Shown in pieces: positions 44,935 through 54,286 of a stretch of 64,000 nt of DNA. A program made the position numbers and the translations under genes. The notes beneath the pieces are model-generated. The model saw nothing but the letters and a program-made list of their open reading frames with translations, was not told the DNA's origin and searched no databases. Position 1 is the first letter of the stretch. Every line of letters begins with the position of its first letter. This DNA is from Arthrobacter sp. P2b. GTDB lineage: Bacteria > Actinomycetota > Actinomycetes > Actinomycetales > Micrococcaceae. The stretch is taken from NCBI RefSeq assembly GCF_900168295.1, contig NZ_FVZL01000011.1, forward strand, positions 1 through 64,000. Direction: 5' to 3'.

Positions 44935-45738
44935 ATGGCAGCAGAGTGGAGCGCCGGGAGGCGACGGACGGGCTTGCGCCTAACGGCAAAAGCCTGCCTG
45001 GCACTGCCGCTGCTGCTCGGCGCCTGCATTGGCGCACCGCCTGCAGGTCCAGGCGCGGGGACCTTCCCTCCATCCGCCCCTGGCAGCAGCGCCCCGGCTG
45101 CGGCACCCCCGGCGGCTCCAGCGCCACAGCCCCAGGACCAGCCGCCGGCAGGACCGGAGCCGGAAACGCTCCCTCCTGCCGAGGGCGTACCGCCGGCAGG
45201 CCCTTCCACAACGCCGGAAGCCGCGGAGGGCTTGCCCGTTCCCGAGGCCGGACGGGCGCCCGCAACGCAGGCCCCCGCACCACCGGCGCCGGCCCCGGCC
45301 ACCATTCCGGCCGTGCCGCGCACCGTGACGGCCTACTACGTGCTCCTGGACGACGGCGGCAGCAACGGCGTGCGGTTCGGCTGCAATGACAGCCTGGTGG
45401 GCATGGACAGCGCAGCCCCCGATTCCGATCCGCTTCCGGCCGCCATAGGTGCGCTTCTGCAGGGAACAGGTGGAGCGGGAATGCCGGGCCCCGGGGCGGG
45501 ACCGGCCCGGGAGATGTACAACGCCTTGGCGGACTCCGGGCTGAAGTTCCTCTCCGGCTCTTTCGATGGAACGACGGTCACGGTGTACCTGGCCGGCGCG
45601 TTGAGCCTTGGCGGGGTGTGCGACATCCCGCGGGTAGAGGCGCAGCTGACGCAGACAGCAGTTGCGGCAGTGGGCGCAATCCGGGCTGAAATCTACGTCA
45701 ACGGGCAGCCGCTGAAAGAAGCACTGAGGCAGGACTAG
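44935..45738 (+). CDS. GerMN-domain lipoprotein
   Basis: 267 residues. Signal with lipobox LLLGAC at about residue 31, a long Pro/Ala-rich linker (about 35-125), then a GerMN (LpqB-type) domain: TAYYVLLDDGGSNGVRFGCNDSLV, LSGSFDGTTVTVYLAG and EIYVNGQPL. GerMN domains are associated with germination and cell-envelope sensors; here it is a surface lipoprotein of unknown role. No partner gene. Confidence 0.82.
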   Translation: MAAEWSAGRRRTGLRLTAKACLALPLLLGACIGAPPAGPGAGTFPPSAPGSSAPAAAPPAAPAPQPQDQPPAGPEPETLPPAEGVPPAGPSTTPEAAEGLPVPEAGRAPATQAPAPPAPAPATIPAVPRTVTAYYVLLDDGGSNGVRFGCNDSLVGMDSAAPDSDPLPAAIGALLQGTGGAGMPGPGAGPAREMYNALADSGLKFLSGSFDGTTVTVYLAGALSLGGVCDIPRVEAQLTQTAVAAVGAIRAEIYVNGQPLKEALRQD

Positions 45739-45806
45739 CCACCCGCCCAGCAACCTGTCGTACGCGGGTTGACAACAAGTGTTGCTTTTGGAGCAACATC
45801 CGGCTG

Positions 45807-45821
45807 TATCCTGTGGGTGTG
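45807..45821 (+). promoter_or_regulatory. Leaderless promoter for the aminotransferase
   Basis: A TATCCT -10 box ends six bases before the GTG start, and there is no ribosome-binding site, so transcription may begin at or next to the start codon. Upstream, GTTGCT-N5-AGCAAC (45781-45797) and a TTGACA at 45769 are candidate operator and -35. Confidence 0.5.
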
Positions 45822-47108
45822 AGCCACGAAACACTTGATGCAGCAGGGACGCTGCCAGCGGAAGCCATCGATGCGATTGAACGGGCTGCAACGTCAGCGC
45901 ACCGGCATGAGGACCTGTTCTCGGAGCGTGCCGCGAACATCCGGCAGTCGGCGGTGCGGGACGTTTTCGATATTTCCATGCGGCCCGGCCTGGTCTCCCT
46001 TGCGGGCGGCAGTCCGTATCTGCAGTCGCTTCCGCTGGACCGGCTTTCGGCCACCGCCGCCAAAATCATTGCCGAGGACGGCCTCACGGCGCTGCAGTAT
46101 GGCGCCGGACAGGGGACCGAAGAACTGCGCACCCAGATCTGCGAGGTGATGGCCGCTGAAGGTATCCTCGACGCCCGGCCGCAGAACGTGGTGATCACCG
46201 CCGGTTCACAGTCGGCCCAGGATGTTGCCACCAAATTGTTCTGCAATCCCGGCGACGTGGTGCTCGTGGAAGACCCTACCTACGTGGGTGCCCTCAACAC
46301 GTTCGAGGCATACCAGGTGCAGGTGGAAACGGTGGACATGGATGAATCCGGCCTGGTCCCCGAGCTCCTGGAGGCGCGGATCGCGGCGCTTCAACTGGCC
46401 GGCAAGAACATCAAGTTCCTTTACACCATCCCGAACTTCAACAACCCGTCAGGGATCACCCTCGCCAAAGAGCGCCGGCAGCAGGTGGTGGATATATGCC
46501 GCACTGCGAATATTCTGATCCTCGAAGACAACCCCTACGGTCTGCTGCGCTACTCCGGCGAGCACTTGGTCCCGCTCCGGGCCGACAATCCCGGGGACGT
46601 CATCTACATGGGTTCGTTCTCGAAGATCTTCGCGCCCGGCCTGCGCATCGGGTGGGCGCTGGTGCCGGAACACCTGCAGCGGCGCTACTACCTCGCGGCC
46701 GAGTCTGTGACGCTGTGCCCGCCCGCCCTGAACCAGATGCTGGTCTCCGCCTACCTTCGTGAGTACGACTGGAGGGGCCAGATCGAGACCTACCGCGGCC
46801 TGTACGCCGAGCGGTGCACGGCGATGCTGGCTGCGTTGCAGGAACACATGCCCGCAGGGGCCACGTGGACCAGCCCGGAGGGCGGCTTTTTTGTCTGGGT
46901 GACGCTGCCGGAAGGCGTGGACACCTACCCGCTGCTGCACAAGGCCATCGACGCGGGCGTGGTGTTTATCCCCGGCGCCGCCTTCACGCCGTCGGACGAA
47001 CCGTCCAACAAACTGCGACTCGCCTTCAGCGCCGTGCCTCCCGAAGCCATCGCCGAGGGTGTCCGCCGCCTGGCGCCTGTGCTTCGGGAAGCCATAGCTG
47101 CGCTGTAG
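45819..47108 (+). CDS. PLP-dependent aminotransferase, class I/II
   Basis: 429 residues. PLP Lys in GSFSKIFAPGLRIGW, the NFNNPSGITLAKERR substrate/cofactor loop, and C-terminal Arg in LRLAF. Similar to 2-aminoadipate/LysN-type transaminases; exact substrate unknown. Two in-frame GTG starts exist; the second fits a leaderless message. Confidence 0.85.
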   Translation: MSHETLDAAGTLPAEAIDAIERAATSAHRHEDLFSERAANIRQSAVRDVFDISMRPGLVSLAGGSPYLQSLPLDRLSATAAKIIAEDGLTALQYGAGQGTEELRTQICEVMAAEGILDARPQNVVITAGSQSAQDVATKLFCNPGDVVLVEDPTYVGALNTFEAYQVQVETVDMDESGLVPELLEARIAALQLAGKNIKFLYTIPNFNNPSGITLAKERRQQVVDICRTANILILEDNPYGLLRYSGEHLVPLRADNPGDVIYMGSFSKIFAPGLRIGWALVPEHLQRRYYLAAESVTLCPPALNQMLVSAYLREYDWRGQIETYRGLYAERCTAMLAALQEHMPAGATWTSPEGGFFVWVTLPEGVDTYPLLHKAIDAGVVFIPGAAFTPSDEPSNKLRLAFSAVPPEAIAEGVRRLAPVLREAIAAL

Positions 47109-47153
47109 CGTTGGCCTGACCAGTGCCGCATAAACGAAGCAAAGGAGCATCAC

Positions 47154-47582
47154 ATGAGCGGAATCATCGTTGTAGGGGTTGACGGCAGCGGAACCGCGAA
47201 GAAGGCAGCCGAGTCCGCACGCGACCTCGCCGCTGCCTTGGACGCATCACTCCACGTGGTGTCGGCCTTCGACAGCGACCGCACCGAGATCTTCGGCAGC
47301 GGCAGCGACCAGTGGATCGTCTCAGACGCCGACGCGGCCGAACACGTGGCCCGTACCGTGGCGGAGTCCCTCGGTGGCGGCGTCAAGGTCACGTATTCCG
47401 CAGCCCGCGGCCGGCCGGCGGATGCCCTCATCAAGGAAGCGGTCCGGATGGAAGCCCGCATCATCGTAGTGGGCAACCGCAGGATGCAGGGCATAGGCCG
47501 CGTCCTGGGCAGCGTGGCCAACAGCGTGGCGCACAACGCGCCCTGCGACGTCTACATCGCGAACACGTACGACGCCGACTAG
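47154..47582 (+). CDS. Universal stress protein (short form)
   Basis: 142 residues. Single Usp domain: IIVVGVDGSGTAKKAAESARDLAAALDASL and VVGNRRMQGIGRVLGSVANSVAHNAPCDVYI (ATP loop). AAAGGAG stands before ATG. Different from the longer Usp near 2.6 kb. Confidence 0.93.
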   Translation: MSGIIVVGVDGSGTAKKAAESARDLAAALDASLHVVSAFDSDRTEIFGSGSDQWIVSDADAAEHVARTVAESLGGGVKVTYSAARGRPADALIKEAVRMEARIIVVGNRRMQGIGRVLGSVANSVAHNAPCDVYIANTYDAD

Positions 47583-47591
47583 CAGTAACCC

Positions 47592-47639
47592 CGGACACTC
47601 CCCCGGGTGGCGAAAGTCGCTGCGGGGGGTGTCTGGTTT
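47592..47639 (+). terminator. Intrinsic terminator after the universal stress gene
   Basis: About 13-bp stem with two wobble pairs (47592-47604 and 47624-47636) and a following TTT. Confidence 0.7.
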
Positions 47640-47735
47640 CACGCCCGATACCCGGGTTCAGCCGTTAGCGCAACGATAAAATTGAATAGGCCCCCAATGG
47701 TGCGGCACCCAGCAACCACTATCGAGGGGCATATC

Positions 47736-48077
47736 TTGATCACTCTCCAGCGCCGGCAGCTCGTAGGCCACGACATCCTCCTGGCCCGCCACGGCAACCA
47801 CATCTGCTCCATGCGGGTTGACCGCAGCAATGGCACCGTCGTGGCACTGCTGGATGACGGCAGTGTGGACTCCGCGCCGAACCTCATCACGCCCGGGCTG
47901 CAGCTTCCCGAAACCGTGGGAAGCGTGCTGCGCGAAGACTGGAAGCTCTTCACGGCGTGGGCCGGCATGGCCGCTGCTATGGGCGTCCTCATGACGGCCG
48001 CGGCCGTGGTCCTGGGAACTACCGCAGATCCGGCCACCATCGAGATGTTTTCGGCGTACCCGTATTCCTCGTTCTAG
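47736..48077 (+). CDS. Small membrane protein of unknown function
   Basis: 113 residues from a TTG start that follows GAGGGG by seven bases; an ATG 13 codons earlier is possible. N-terminal soluble domain (RRQLVGHDILLARHGNHICSMRVDR) then one membrane helix (TAWAGMAAAMGVLMTAAAVVLG). No family recognised. Confidence 0.6.
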   Translation: MITLQRRQLVGHDILLARHGNHICSMRVDRSNGTVVALLDDGSVDSAPNLITPGLQLPETVGSVLREDWKLFTAWAGMAAAMGVLMTAAAVVLGTTADPATIEMFSAYPYSSF

Positions 48078-48104
48078 GGCCTGCCCGGCCGGGACTTGTA
48101 CTGC

Positions 48105-48722
48105 CTAGGTCACCATCAGGCCCTGCAGGATCCACCAGATGCCTGCCATCACCACTCCGCCGAAGAGTGACCCCGTCACCACCTGTGCCACCGAATGGGC
48201 CCGCAGTACCACACGGGACCAGCCGACGGCCGGGATCAGGAGAAGCAACGGACTCCAGGCCGCCCCGAGCATCAGCACGGCGATGACGGTCGAGCAGGAG
48301 ATGGCGGCAGCATGCCCGCTGATCTTCCAGAACGGGCTCACTCCGGCCAGCACCACGACTCCGCCAACCACCGCAAGGACCATGGCAACAACGCTCCGGG
48401 GCGCGCCGACAGCCTCCAGGACCACCAGCCCTGCAAGGATCGATGCCAGGGCCATCAGCAGGACAGGAGCCCGCTGCTTCCGGTCACTGACATGATGGTC
48501 GGTAACCTTCCCCAGCCGGACCAGGACCAGCAGCAGAAGCAGCGGAAGCACGCAGACAAACAGGGCCGCCAACGCGCCGTACGCCATGGTGGCCGGAAAA
48601 CCGCCCTCGGTCAGCGGACTGACCAGCAGCTGGATGCTCACCACCACGGGAGGCTGAAACGTCTCCGTCAGCCACCGGGCGGTCCTGTTCTTCGCCCGGA
48701 TGGTGCCGGCGCTGATGCCCAC
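48105..48722 (-). CDS. PAP2-like membrane phosphatase family protein
   Basis: 205 residues if started at the GTG just after the E2 stop. Five or six helices. PAP2 elements: KISGHAAAISCS (GH motif) and WSRVVLRAHSVAQVVTG (SR-x5-H). The final Asp is replaced by Gln. Likely a lipid phosphatase-fold protein or binding relative. It follows the E2 gene within 10 bases, so it is co-transcribed. Confidence 0.75.
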   Translation of the reverse strand: MGISAGTIRAKNRTARWLTETFQPPVVVSIQLLVSPLTEGGFPATMAYGALAALFVCVLPLLLLLVLVRLGKVTDHHVSDRKQRAPVLLMALASILAGLVVLEAVGAPRSVVAMVLAVVGGVVVLAGVSPFWKISGHAAAISCSTVIAVLMLGAAWSPLLLLIPAVGWSRVVLRAHSVAQVVTGSLFGGVVMAGIWWILQGLMVT

Positions 48723-48726
48723 GCCG

Positions 48727-50214
48727 TCAGTCAAGGAGGAGCGCAGGCTCTTCCAGGATGGCGGCGACGTCCGCCATGAAGCGGGCGGAGAGGTCACCGT
48801 CCACAACGCGGTGGTCGAACGAGCCGCCAAGCGTGGTGATCCAGCGCGGAATCACTTCACCGTCAAGGACCCAGGGTTTCTGCTTGATGGTGCCAAAGGC
48901 AACGATGGCCACCTCGCCCGGGTTGATGATGGGCGTTCCCGTGTCGATGCCCAGGGCGCCGATGTTCGTGATGGTCAGCGTGCCGCCCTGCATCTCGGCG
49001 GGCTGGGTTTTTCCGGCCCTGGCGGTGGTGGCCAGGTTATTCAGCGCCAGCGCCAGCTCCTTCAGGGACAGGTCCTGTGCGTTCTTGATGTTTGGCACCA
49101 TCAGGCCCCGCGGCGTGGCAGCCGCGATGCCCAGGTTCATGTAGTGCTTGACGTGGATTTCCGCGGCGTCAGCCCCGTCCGCGTTGTCCACCCAGGTGGC
49201 GTTGACACTCGGGTTGCGCGCCGCGGCCCAGATAACGGCCTTGGCCAGGATGAGCAGCGGGGAGACCCTGATGCCCTCGAAATCCCTGGATGCCTTGAGC
49301 CGCTTGACGAACTCCATGGTGCGGCTGGCGTCCACGTCCACAAAGATGCTGACGTGCGGCGCGGAGAACGCGGATTCCACCATCGCCTTGGCCGTGGCCT
49401 TGCGGACGCCCTTGACCGGAATCCGTTCAATCCGCTGGTCCTGCGGCTTGCCCGCTTTGCCCCAGAAGCCGTCCGCCTTGTCCAGCTCTGCGTCGCGCTG
49501 GGCCTGGTAGCTGACCAGGTCCTCGCGGGTCACCTCGCCCCGTGAACCGGTGGCCACCACGTCCGCAAGGTCGATGCCGAGGTCCCGGGCAATCTTGCGT
49601 ACGGGAGGCTTGGCCAGGACCCGGTTGACCAGGCCCGTGATGGTGCCGCCCAGGGTGGGGCGGTTGTCCAAGTCGCCTGCGGCCGGGCCGGCCGAAACCT
49701 CGGGTGCTGCCGTCACGGCGGCCGGCGTGTGTGGCTGGACGGGCTCCACTTCCGGGGCGTTGAGTGTCACGGCAGCGGAGGGCTGGGCTTTCCGCGGGCG
49801 GCGCTTGACGGCGTCGGCCTTCGGTCCGGAACCCACCAGCGGACCGCCGGCCAGGGCACTTTCCTGCGCGCCGCCGTCGGCCCTTGCTCCATCATCGGCG
49901 GGCAGCGTGCCGTAGAGGGGCTGGACGGGCGTTTCCGGGGCGCGCACGTCTGCGGGCGTGGGGTCGCCTGCCACGTCATCGCTGACGCTGATGATGGCCG
50001 TCCCGACGTCGATGGTCACCCCTTCGGGGACCAGCAGTTCGGTGACGGTCCCGGCAAACGGGGAGGGCAGTTCCACGATGGACTTTGCGGTTTCGATTTC
50101 GCACAGGACATCGTTGATGGCGACGGCGTCACCGGGCTTGACCTTCCAGGAGACAATTTCCGCCTCGGTGAGGCCCTCGCCGACGTCCGGCAGGTTGAAC
50201 TTGTTGAGAGTCAT
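48727..50214 (-). CDS. bkdC: 2-oxoacid dehydrogenase E2 (dihydrolipoamide acyltransferase)
   Basis: 495 residues: lipoyl domain with Lys44 ([11 protein letters not shown]), an Ala/Pro linker, the E3-binding domain ([29 protein letters not shown]) and the catalytic core ending [16 protein letters not shown]. Likely branched-chain 2-oxoacid dehydrogenase. Start ATG follows a GAGG site. Operon E1alpha-E1beta-E2; no E3 gene here. Confidence 0.9.
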   Translation of the reverse strand: MTLNKFNLPDVGEGLTEAEIVSWKVKPGDAVAINDVLCEIETAKSIVELPSPFAGTVTELLVPEGVTIDVGTAIISVSDDVAGDPTPADVRAPETPVQPLYGTLPADDGARADGGAQESALAGGPLVGSGPKADAVKRRPRKAQPSAAVTLNAPEVEPVQPHTPAAVTAAPEVSAGPAAGDLDNRPTLGGTITGLVNRVLAKPPVRKIARDLGIDLADVVATGSRGEVTREDLVSYQAQRDAELDKADGFWGKAGKPQDQRIERIPVKGVRKATAKAMVESAFSAPHVSIFVDVDASRTMEFVKRLKASRDFEGIRVSPLLILAKAVIWAAARNPSVNATWVDNADGADAAEIHVKHYMNLGIAAATPRGLMVPNIKNAQDLSLKELALALNNLATTARAGKTQPAEMQGGTLTITNIGALGIDTGTPIINPGEVAIVAFGTIKQKPWVLDGEVIPRWITTLGGSFDHRVVDGDLSARFMADVAAILEEPALLLD

Positions 50215-50221
50215 GGTGTCC

Positions 50222-51202
50222 TCAGTAGGAGAGGGCGCGGTCCAGCGCCTCGAGGATGCGGTCGATGTCCGGAAGGTAGTCTTCCTCCACCTTGGCAACG
50301 GGATAGGGCATGTGGAAGCCGCCCACGCGGATCACGGGGGCCTCGAGTGAGTGGAAGGCACGTTCGCTGATCCGCGCGGCAATTTCGCCGCCGATCCCGC
50401 CGAACGTCGGGGCCTCGTGGGCGACGATCAGCCGGCCGGTCTTCTGTACGGAGGCCGTCACGGTATCGAAGTCCAGGGGCGAGATGGAGCGAAGGTCGAT
50501 GACTTCGACGCTGCGGCCGTCCTCCTCCGCGGCATTGGCGGCCGCGAGGGCAACGGGAACCAGGGGGCCGTAGGCCACGATGGTGGCGTCGGTACCTTCC
50601 CGGAGGACGTGGGCCTTGAACGGATCCGCTGACGGCCCCGGGTTCTCCACATCCACGTCGCCCTTAAGCCAGTAGCGCCGCTTCGGCTCAAAAATGATCA
50701 CGGGATCCAGGCATTCCACGGCCTGCTGGATCATCCAGTAGGCGTCGTGCGCGTTGGACGGGGTGATGATGCGCAGGCCCGCGGTGTGGGCGAACAGCGC
50801 CTCGGGGGATTCGGAGTGGTGCTCCACGGAGCCGATGCCGCCGCCGTAGGGGATCCGGATAACCACGGGAACCGTGAGGTTGCCGTTGCTGCGGGCATGC
50901 ATCTTGGCGAGCTGGGTGGTGATCTGGTTGAAACCCGGGAAGACGAAGCCGTCGAACTGGATCTCGCACACGGGGCTGTATCCCCGCAGCGCCAGGCCAA
51001 TGGCAGTGCCGATGATGCCGGATTCCGCCAGGGGGGTGTCCACCACGCGGTCGGGGCCGAATTCACCGATGAGCCCGTCTGTTACGCGGTAGACGCCGCC
51101 CAGCGGGCCGATGTCTTCGCCCATCAGGAGTGATTTCGGGTTGCTGGCCAGGGTGGCGCGGAGGCCTTCGTTGATGGCCTTGGCAATGGTCATGGTGGTC
51201 AT
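50222..51202 (-). CDS. bkdB: 2-oxoacid dehydrogenase E1 beta subunit
   Basis: 326 residues. [38 protein letters not shown] and [19 protein letters not shown] are typical of E1beta, which with E1alpha forms the thiamine diphosphate decarboxylase. ATG overlaps the E1alpha TGA by one base. Confidence 0.92.
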   Translation of the reverse strand: MTTMTIAKAINEGLRATLASNPKSLLMGEDIGPLGGVYRVTDGLIGEFGPDRVVDTPLAESGIIGTAIGLALRGYSPVCEIQFDGFVFPGFNQITTQLAKMHARSNGNLTVPVVIRIPYGGGIGSVEHHSESPEALFAHTAGLRIITPSNAHDAYWMIQQAVECLDPVIIFEPKRRYWLKGDVDVENPGPSADPFKAHVLREGTDATIVAYGPLVPVALAAANAAEEDGRSVEVIDLRSISPLDFDTVTASVQKTGRLIVAHEAPTFGGIGGEIAARISERAFHSLEAPVIRVGGFHMPYPVAKVEEDYLPDIDRILEALDRALSY

Positions 51203-52446
51203 CAGTGGCCTGCCTTTGCTGCTGCCTGTCCGGCCGGTACCGCCGGGGGTTCCTCACCGGCAAACCCTGCGGAGTATTCCTCGAACCACGCCAGCTCTTC
51301 GGCCACCAGCGGGTGCGCCTCTGCGTAGGTGTTGGCGAAGGCGGAGCGGATGTTCGGGGTCTCAAGGTCATGGGTAGTGCGCCGGACGTAGGAGGCGAGT
51401 TCGTCGCCGTCGGCCTTGACCTGGGCGAAGAAGGCGTCGTCCGCGAGGCCTTGGGCGCGCAGGTATTTCTCCAGCCGCAGCAGGGGATCCTTAGCCCGCC
51501 AGGCGTCCTCTTCGGAGGACGGGCGGTATTTGGTGGGGTCATCGGCGGTGGTGTGGGCGCCGACGCGGTAGGTGAAGGCCTCGATCAGGACCGGGCCCTT
51601 GCCTTGGCGTGCGTGCTCCAGGGCCCACTCGGTGACGGCGTGGACGGCGATGACGTCGTTGCCGTCCACCCGGATGCCGGGGAAGCCGTAGCCCTTGGCA
51701 CGGTTGGACAGCGGAACGCGGGTCTGCACGTTGGTGGGTACCGAGATGGCCCAGTGGTTGTTCTGGCAGAAGAACACCACGGGAGCGTTGTAGGAGGAGG
51801 CGAAGACCATGGATTCGTGGACGTCACCCTCGGAACTGGCGCCATCCCCGAAGTAGGCGATGACCGCGGCGTCCGGCACCTCCGCCTTGGAGCCGGCGGC
51901 TGCGGCAAGCTTCTGGTCCCGCTGGATTCCCATGGCGTAGCCCACGGCATGGAGGGTCTGGGCGGCCAGGACCAGTGTGTAGAGGTGGAAGTTGGTGTCC
52001 TTGGGGTTCCAGCCGCCATTAGAGACGCCCCGGAACTGGCGGAGGAGCTCAGCCAGGTCCACGTTCCTCGTCAGCGCCACCCCGTGTTCACGGTAGGTGG
52101 GAAAAATGTAGTCCTGCGGCTGGCTGGCCCTGCCCGAACCGATCTGGGCAGCTTCCTGCCCGGTCAGGGGCACCCACAGCGCCAGCTGGCCCTGGCGCTG
52201 CAGCGCGGTGGCCTCCACGTCGAACCGGCGGATGGCAGCCATATCGCCGTAAAGTCCGCGCAGGGCATCGGGCGTGAGCTTGTCGGCGTACTCGCTGTAC
52301 ACCGGATCGGAACCCAGCTTTCCGTCGGGACCCAGCAGCTGCACCATCTGCGCCGGGGGCTCGCCCATAACGGCTTCCGCATCAGCTTCCCGCTGGTCGT
52401 CAACCGCTGTTCCGTCGAACTCGGTGGAAGGCAGATGTGTGCCCAT
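51202..52446 (-). CDS. bkdA: 2-oxoacid dehydrogenase E1 alpha subunit
   Basis: 414 residues. ThDP motif YFGDGASSEGDVHESMVFASSYNAPVVFFCQNN. Start at MGTHLPSTEF behind AAGGAG. The N-terminal region with DPVYSEYADKLTPDALRGLYGDMAAIRRFDVEATALQRQGQLALW is of BkdA type. First gene of the operon. The palindrome-rich upstream region probably binds an Lrp- or TetR-type regulator. Confidence 0.93.
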   Translation of the reverse strand: MGTHLPSTEFDGTAVDDQREADAEAVMGEPPAQMVQLLGPDGKLGSDPVYSEYADKLTPDALRGLYGDMAAIRRFDVEATALQRQGQLALWVPLTGQEAAQIGSGRASQPQDYIFPTYREHGVALTRNVDLAELLRQFRGVSNGGWNPKDTNFHLYTLVLAAQTLHAVGYAMGIQRDQKLAAAAGSKAEVPDAAVIAYFGDGASSEGDVHESMVFASSYNAPVVFFCQNNHWAISVPTNVQTRVPLSNRAKGYGFPGIRVDGNDVIAVHAVTEWALEHARQGKGPVLIEAFTYRVGAHTTADDPTKYRPSSEEDAWRAKDPLLRLEKYLRAQGLADDAFFAQVKADGDELASYVRRTTHDLETPNIRSAFANTYAEAHPLVAEELAWFEEYSAGFAGEEPPAVPAGQAAAKAGH

Positions 52447-52464
52447 ACCGTCTCCTTGCTTGCC

Positions 52465-52534
52465 GCATCCGGATGCAATGCAATGTCGCTGGGATATATG
52501 CCTCAAAAGGAATACATTCCCGGTGCGGCATATA
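52465..52534 (-). promoter_or_regulatory. Palindrome cluster upstream of the 2-oxoacid dehydrogenase operon
   Basis: GCATCC-GGATGC (52465-52476) and, nested, TATATGCC-N24-GGCATATA (52495-52502, 52527-52534) enclosing GGAAT-AC-ATTCC (52509-52520). All lie within 90 bases of the operon start. The nested form suggests two half-sites of one regulator around a second site. Confidence 0.6.
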
Positions 52535-52595
52535 CATTGGCTTACTGATCCTAACTTTATCTTCAGTAGGTAGCCGCAGGACTACTTGTTAAGCG

Positions 52596-53714
52596 CTAGG
52601 AACCCCGCGGAGCCTTTGTATAGTCGACACATAACCGAAGGAAGCGCGTGTTGGCCTCTTGCTCGCCGACGCTAACCCTGACCCCCTCGCCGGGAAAAGC
52701 GCGCACCGAGAGCCCCTGGGCTCCCGCCAGCTCTGCAAATTCGCTACTGTCGGACCCCAGATCCAGCCAGACGAAGTTTCCCTGTGCATCCGGAACAGCC
52801 CAGCCAAGGTCCCGCAGACCTGCAGTAACGCGGGCCCGCTCGTCCACCAGCGTTTGTACCCTTTCTACAACCTGAGGGAAATTCTGGAGGGAAACAATGG
52901 CCGCCTTTTCGGCAATCTGCGACACCGCGAACGGCGTCGCAGCCACCCGCAGGTGCTGGGTCAGCGCTGGATTGGAGACGCTGTAGCCGACGCGCAGGCC
53001 AGCCAGGCCGTGCGCTTTGGAGAAGGTCCGGAGTACCACCACGTTGGGGTATTTCCGGTAAAGGGCGATCCCGTCCACCGCACCGGGTGCCCGGACGAAC
53101 TCCTGGTACGCCTCATCAATGACCACCACGACGTTGGAAGGCATCGAGCGGATGAAGGCTTCGGTCTCGGCGGCGGTAAGGGCCGGTCCGGTGGGATTGT
53201 TGGGCGTGCACAGGAGTATCACCCTGGTGCGGGCCGTAACGGCTGCCGCCATGGCGTCCAGGTTGTGCCGGCCGTCGGAGGTCACGGGAATCCGGACACT
53301 CTCCGCCCCGGCCAGGCCCACGCTGATGGGATAAGCCTCAAAGGAGCGCCAGGCATAGATGACTTCATCGGCCTTGCCGTCGTCGTTCTGGCCAGCGAAC
53401 GCGGCGAGGATCTGGTTGAGGGCACCCAGGCTGCCCGCTCCGGTGACGATGTCCTCGGCGGGGACATTGAGGAAATCCGCGAGCGCCGCCCGAAGCTTGG
53501 TGCTGACCGGGTCCGGATAGCGGTTGAAATCGGTCTGCTGCGCGATCGCCTCGATAACTGCGGGGAGCGGCGGGAGCGGGTTCTCGTTCGAGGACAACTT
53601 GTAACTGGTGAGTCCGTCGACGGCGGCGGGCGGCTTTCCGGCCGCGTAGCGGGGCAACCGGCCTACCACCGGACGCGGCGGGATTCCACCGGCCAGGGTC
53701 TCTGATGAGGTCAT
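52596..53714 (-). CDS. Histidinol-phosphate/aromatic aminotransferase
   Basis: 372 residues. HisC-like fold type I: GAGSLGALNQILAAF, TPNNPTGPALTAAE, the PLP Lys in RTFSKAHGLAGLRVGY and the final RVSVGEQEANTRFLRL. The SSNENPLPPLPAV block fits HisC or the phenylalanine aminotransferase Pat. With no his cluster nearby, Pat-like use is plausible. Start chosen at the ATG before TSSETLAGG. Confidence 0.87.
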   Translation of the reverse strand: MTSSETLAGGIPPRPVVGRLPRYAAGKPPAAVDGLTSYKLSSNENPLPPLPAVIEAIAQQTDFNRYPDPVSTKLRAALADFLNVPAEDIVTGAGSLGALNQILAAFAGQNDDGKADEVIYAWRSFEAYPISVGLAGAESVRIPVTSDGRHNLDAMAAAVTARTRVILLCTPNNPTGPALTAAETEAFIRSMPSNVVVVIDEAYQEFVRAPGAVDGIALYRKYPNVVVLRTFSKAHGLAGLRVGYSVSNPALTQHLRVAATPFAVSQIAEKAAIVSLQNFPQVVERVQTLVDERARVTAGLRDLGWAVPDAQGNFVWLDLGSDSSEFAELAGAQGLSVRAFPGEGVRVSVGEQEANTRFLRLCVDYTKAPRGS

Positions 53715-53834
53715 GCGCACTAGCCTACTTCTCGTGCGATAACCGTTCCGGGTGGTGCATTGGCTTCTTCCGGCGTGGGAAGAAGGCCCTACCGTACCCA
53801 GCCCCCGTCCAGCGCGCTGTGCGAGCATGGGGCC

Positions 53835-54263
53835 ATGGGTTCCTTCATTCTTCGGGTCATCATCAACGCCGCTGCCATCTGGGCAGCGAGCTGGGTCCTG
53901 CCCGGCCTGGAAATCTCCAGCCAGGCGGCCTCCGAGGCTGTGGCCAGGACCGGTGTTACGGAAGGCACGGACACCATCGGCCTGGTCCTGGCCTACCTCT
54001 TTATCGGTGCCATCTTTGGCGTGGTGAACGCGTTTGTCCGGCCCCTGGTGCGGTTCCTCGCACTCCCCATCACCATCCTCACCCTGGGACTCTTCACCAT
54101 CGTCATCAATGCCGCGATGCTGTACCTGACGTCCTGGATCAGCAGTTACACACCGGTGGAGTTCACCATCGACTCCTTCTTCTGGACCGCCGTACTGGCG
54201 GCCATCATCATTTCCCTGGTATCTCTGGTGGCTGGTGTGCTGCCCGGGGGACGGAAGCGTTAG
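53835..54263 (+). CDS. Phage-holin-family (PF04020-type) membrane protein
   Basis: 142 residues with four helices. GSFILRVIINAAAIWAASWVLPGLEIS, then FGVVNAFVRPLVRFLALPITILTLGLFTIVINAAMLYLTSW is the PF04020 pattern. Despite the family name these are housekeeping membrane proteins in actinobacteria, not evidence of phage. Confidence 0.85.
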   Translation: MGSFILRVIINAAAIWAASWVLPGLEISSQAASEAVARTGVTEGTDTIGLVLAYLFIGAIFGVVNAFVRPLVRFLALPITILTLGLFTIVINAAMLYLTSWISSYTPVEFTIDSFFWTAVLAAIIISLVSLVAGVLPGGRKR

Positions 54264-54286
54264 CCTGCCGGATTCCACCCGCCGTG

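Noticed and set aside
53835..54263. Prophage remnant inferred from the holin-family gene
   Set aside because: The family is common in bacterial chromosomes; there is no lysin, integrase, portal or capsid gene nearby.
53715..54278. Extended N terminus of the aminotransferase frame
   Set aside because: The extra residues overlap the divergent holin-type gene, lack homology, and the chosen ATG starts the conserved protein.
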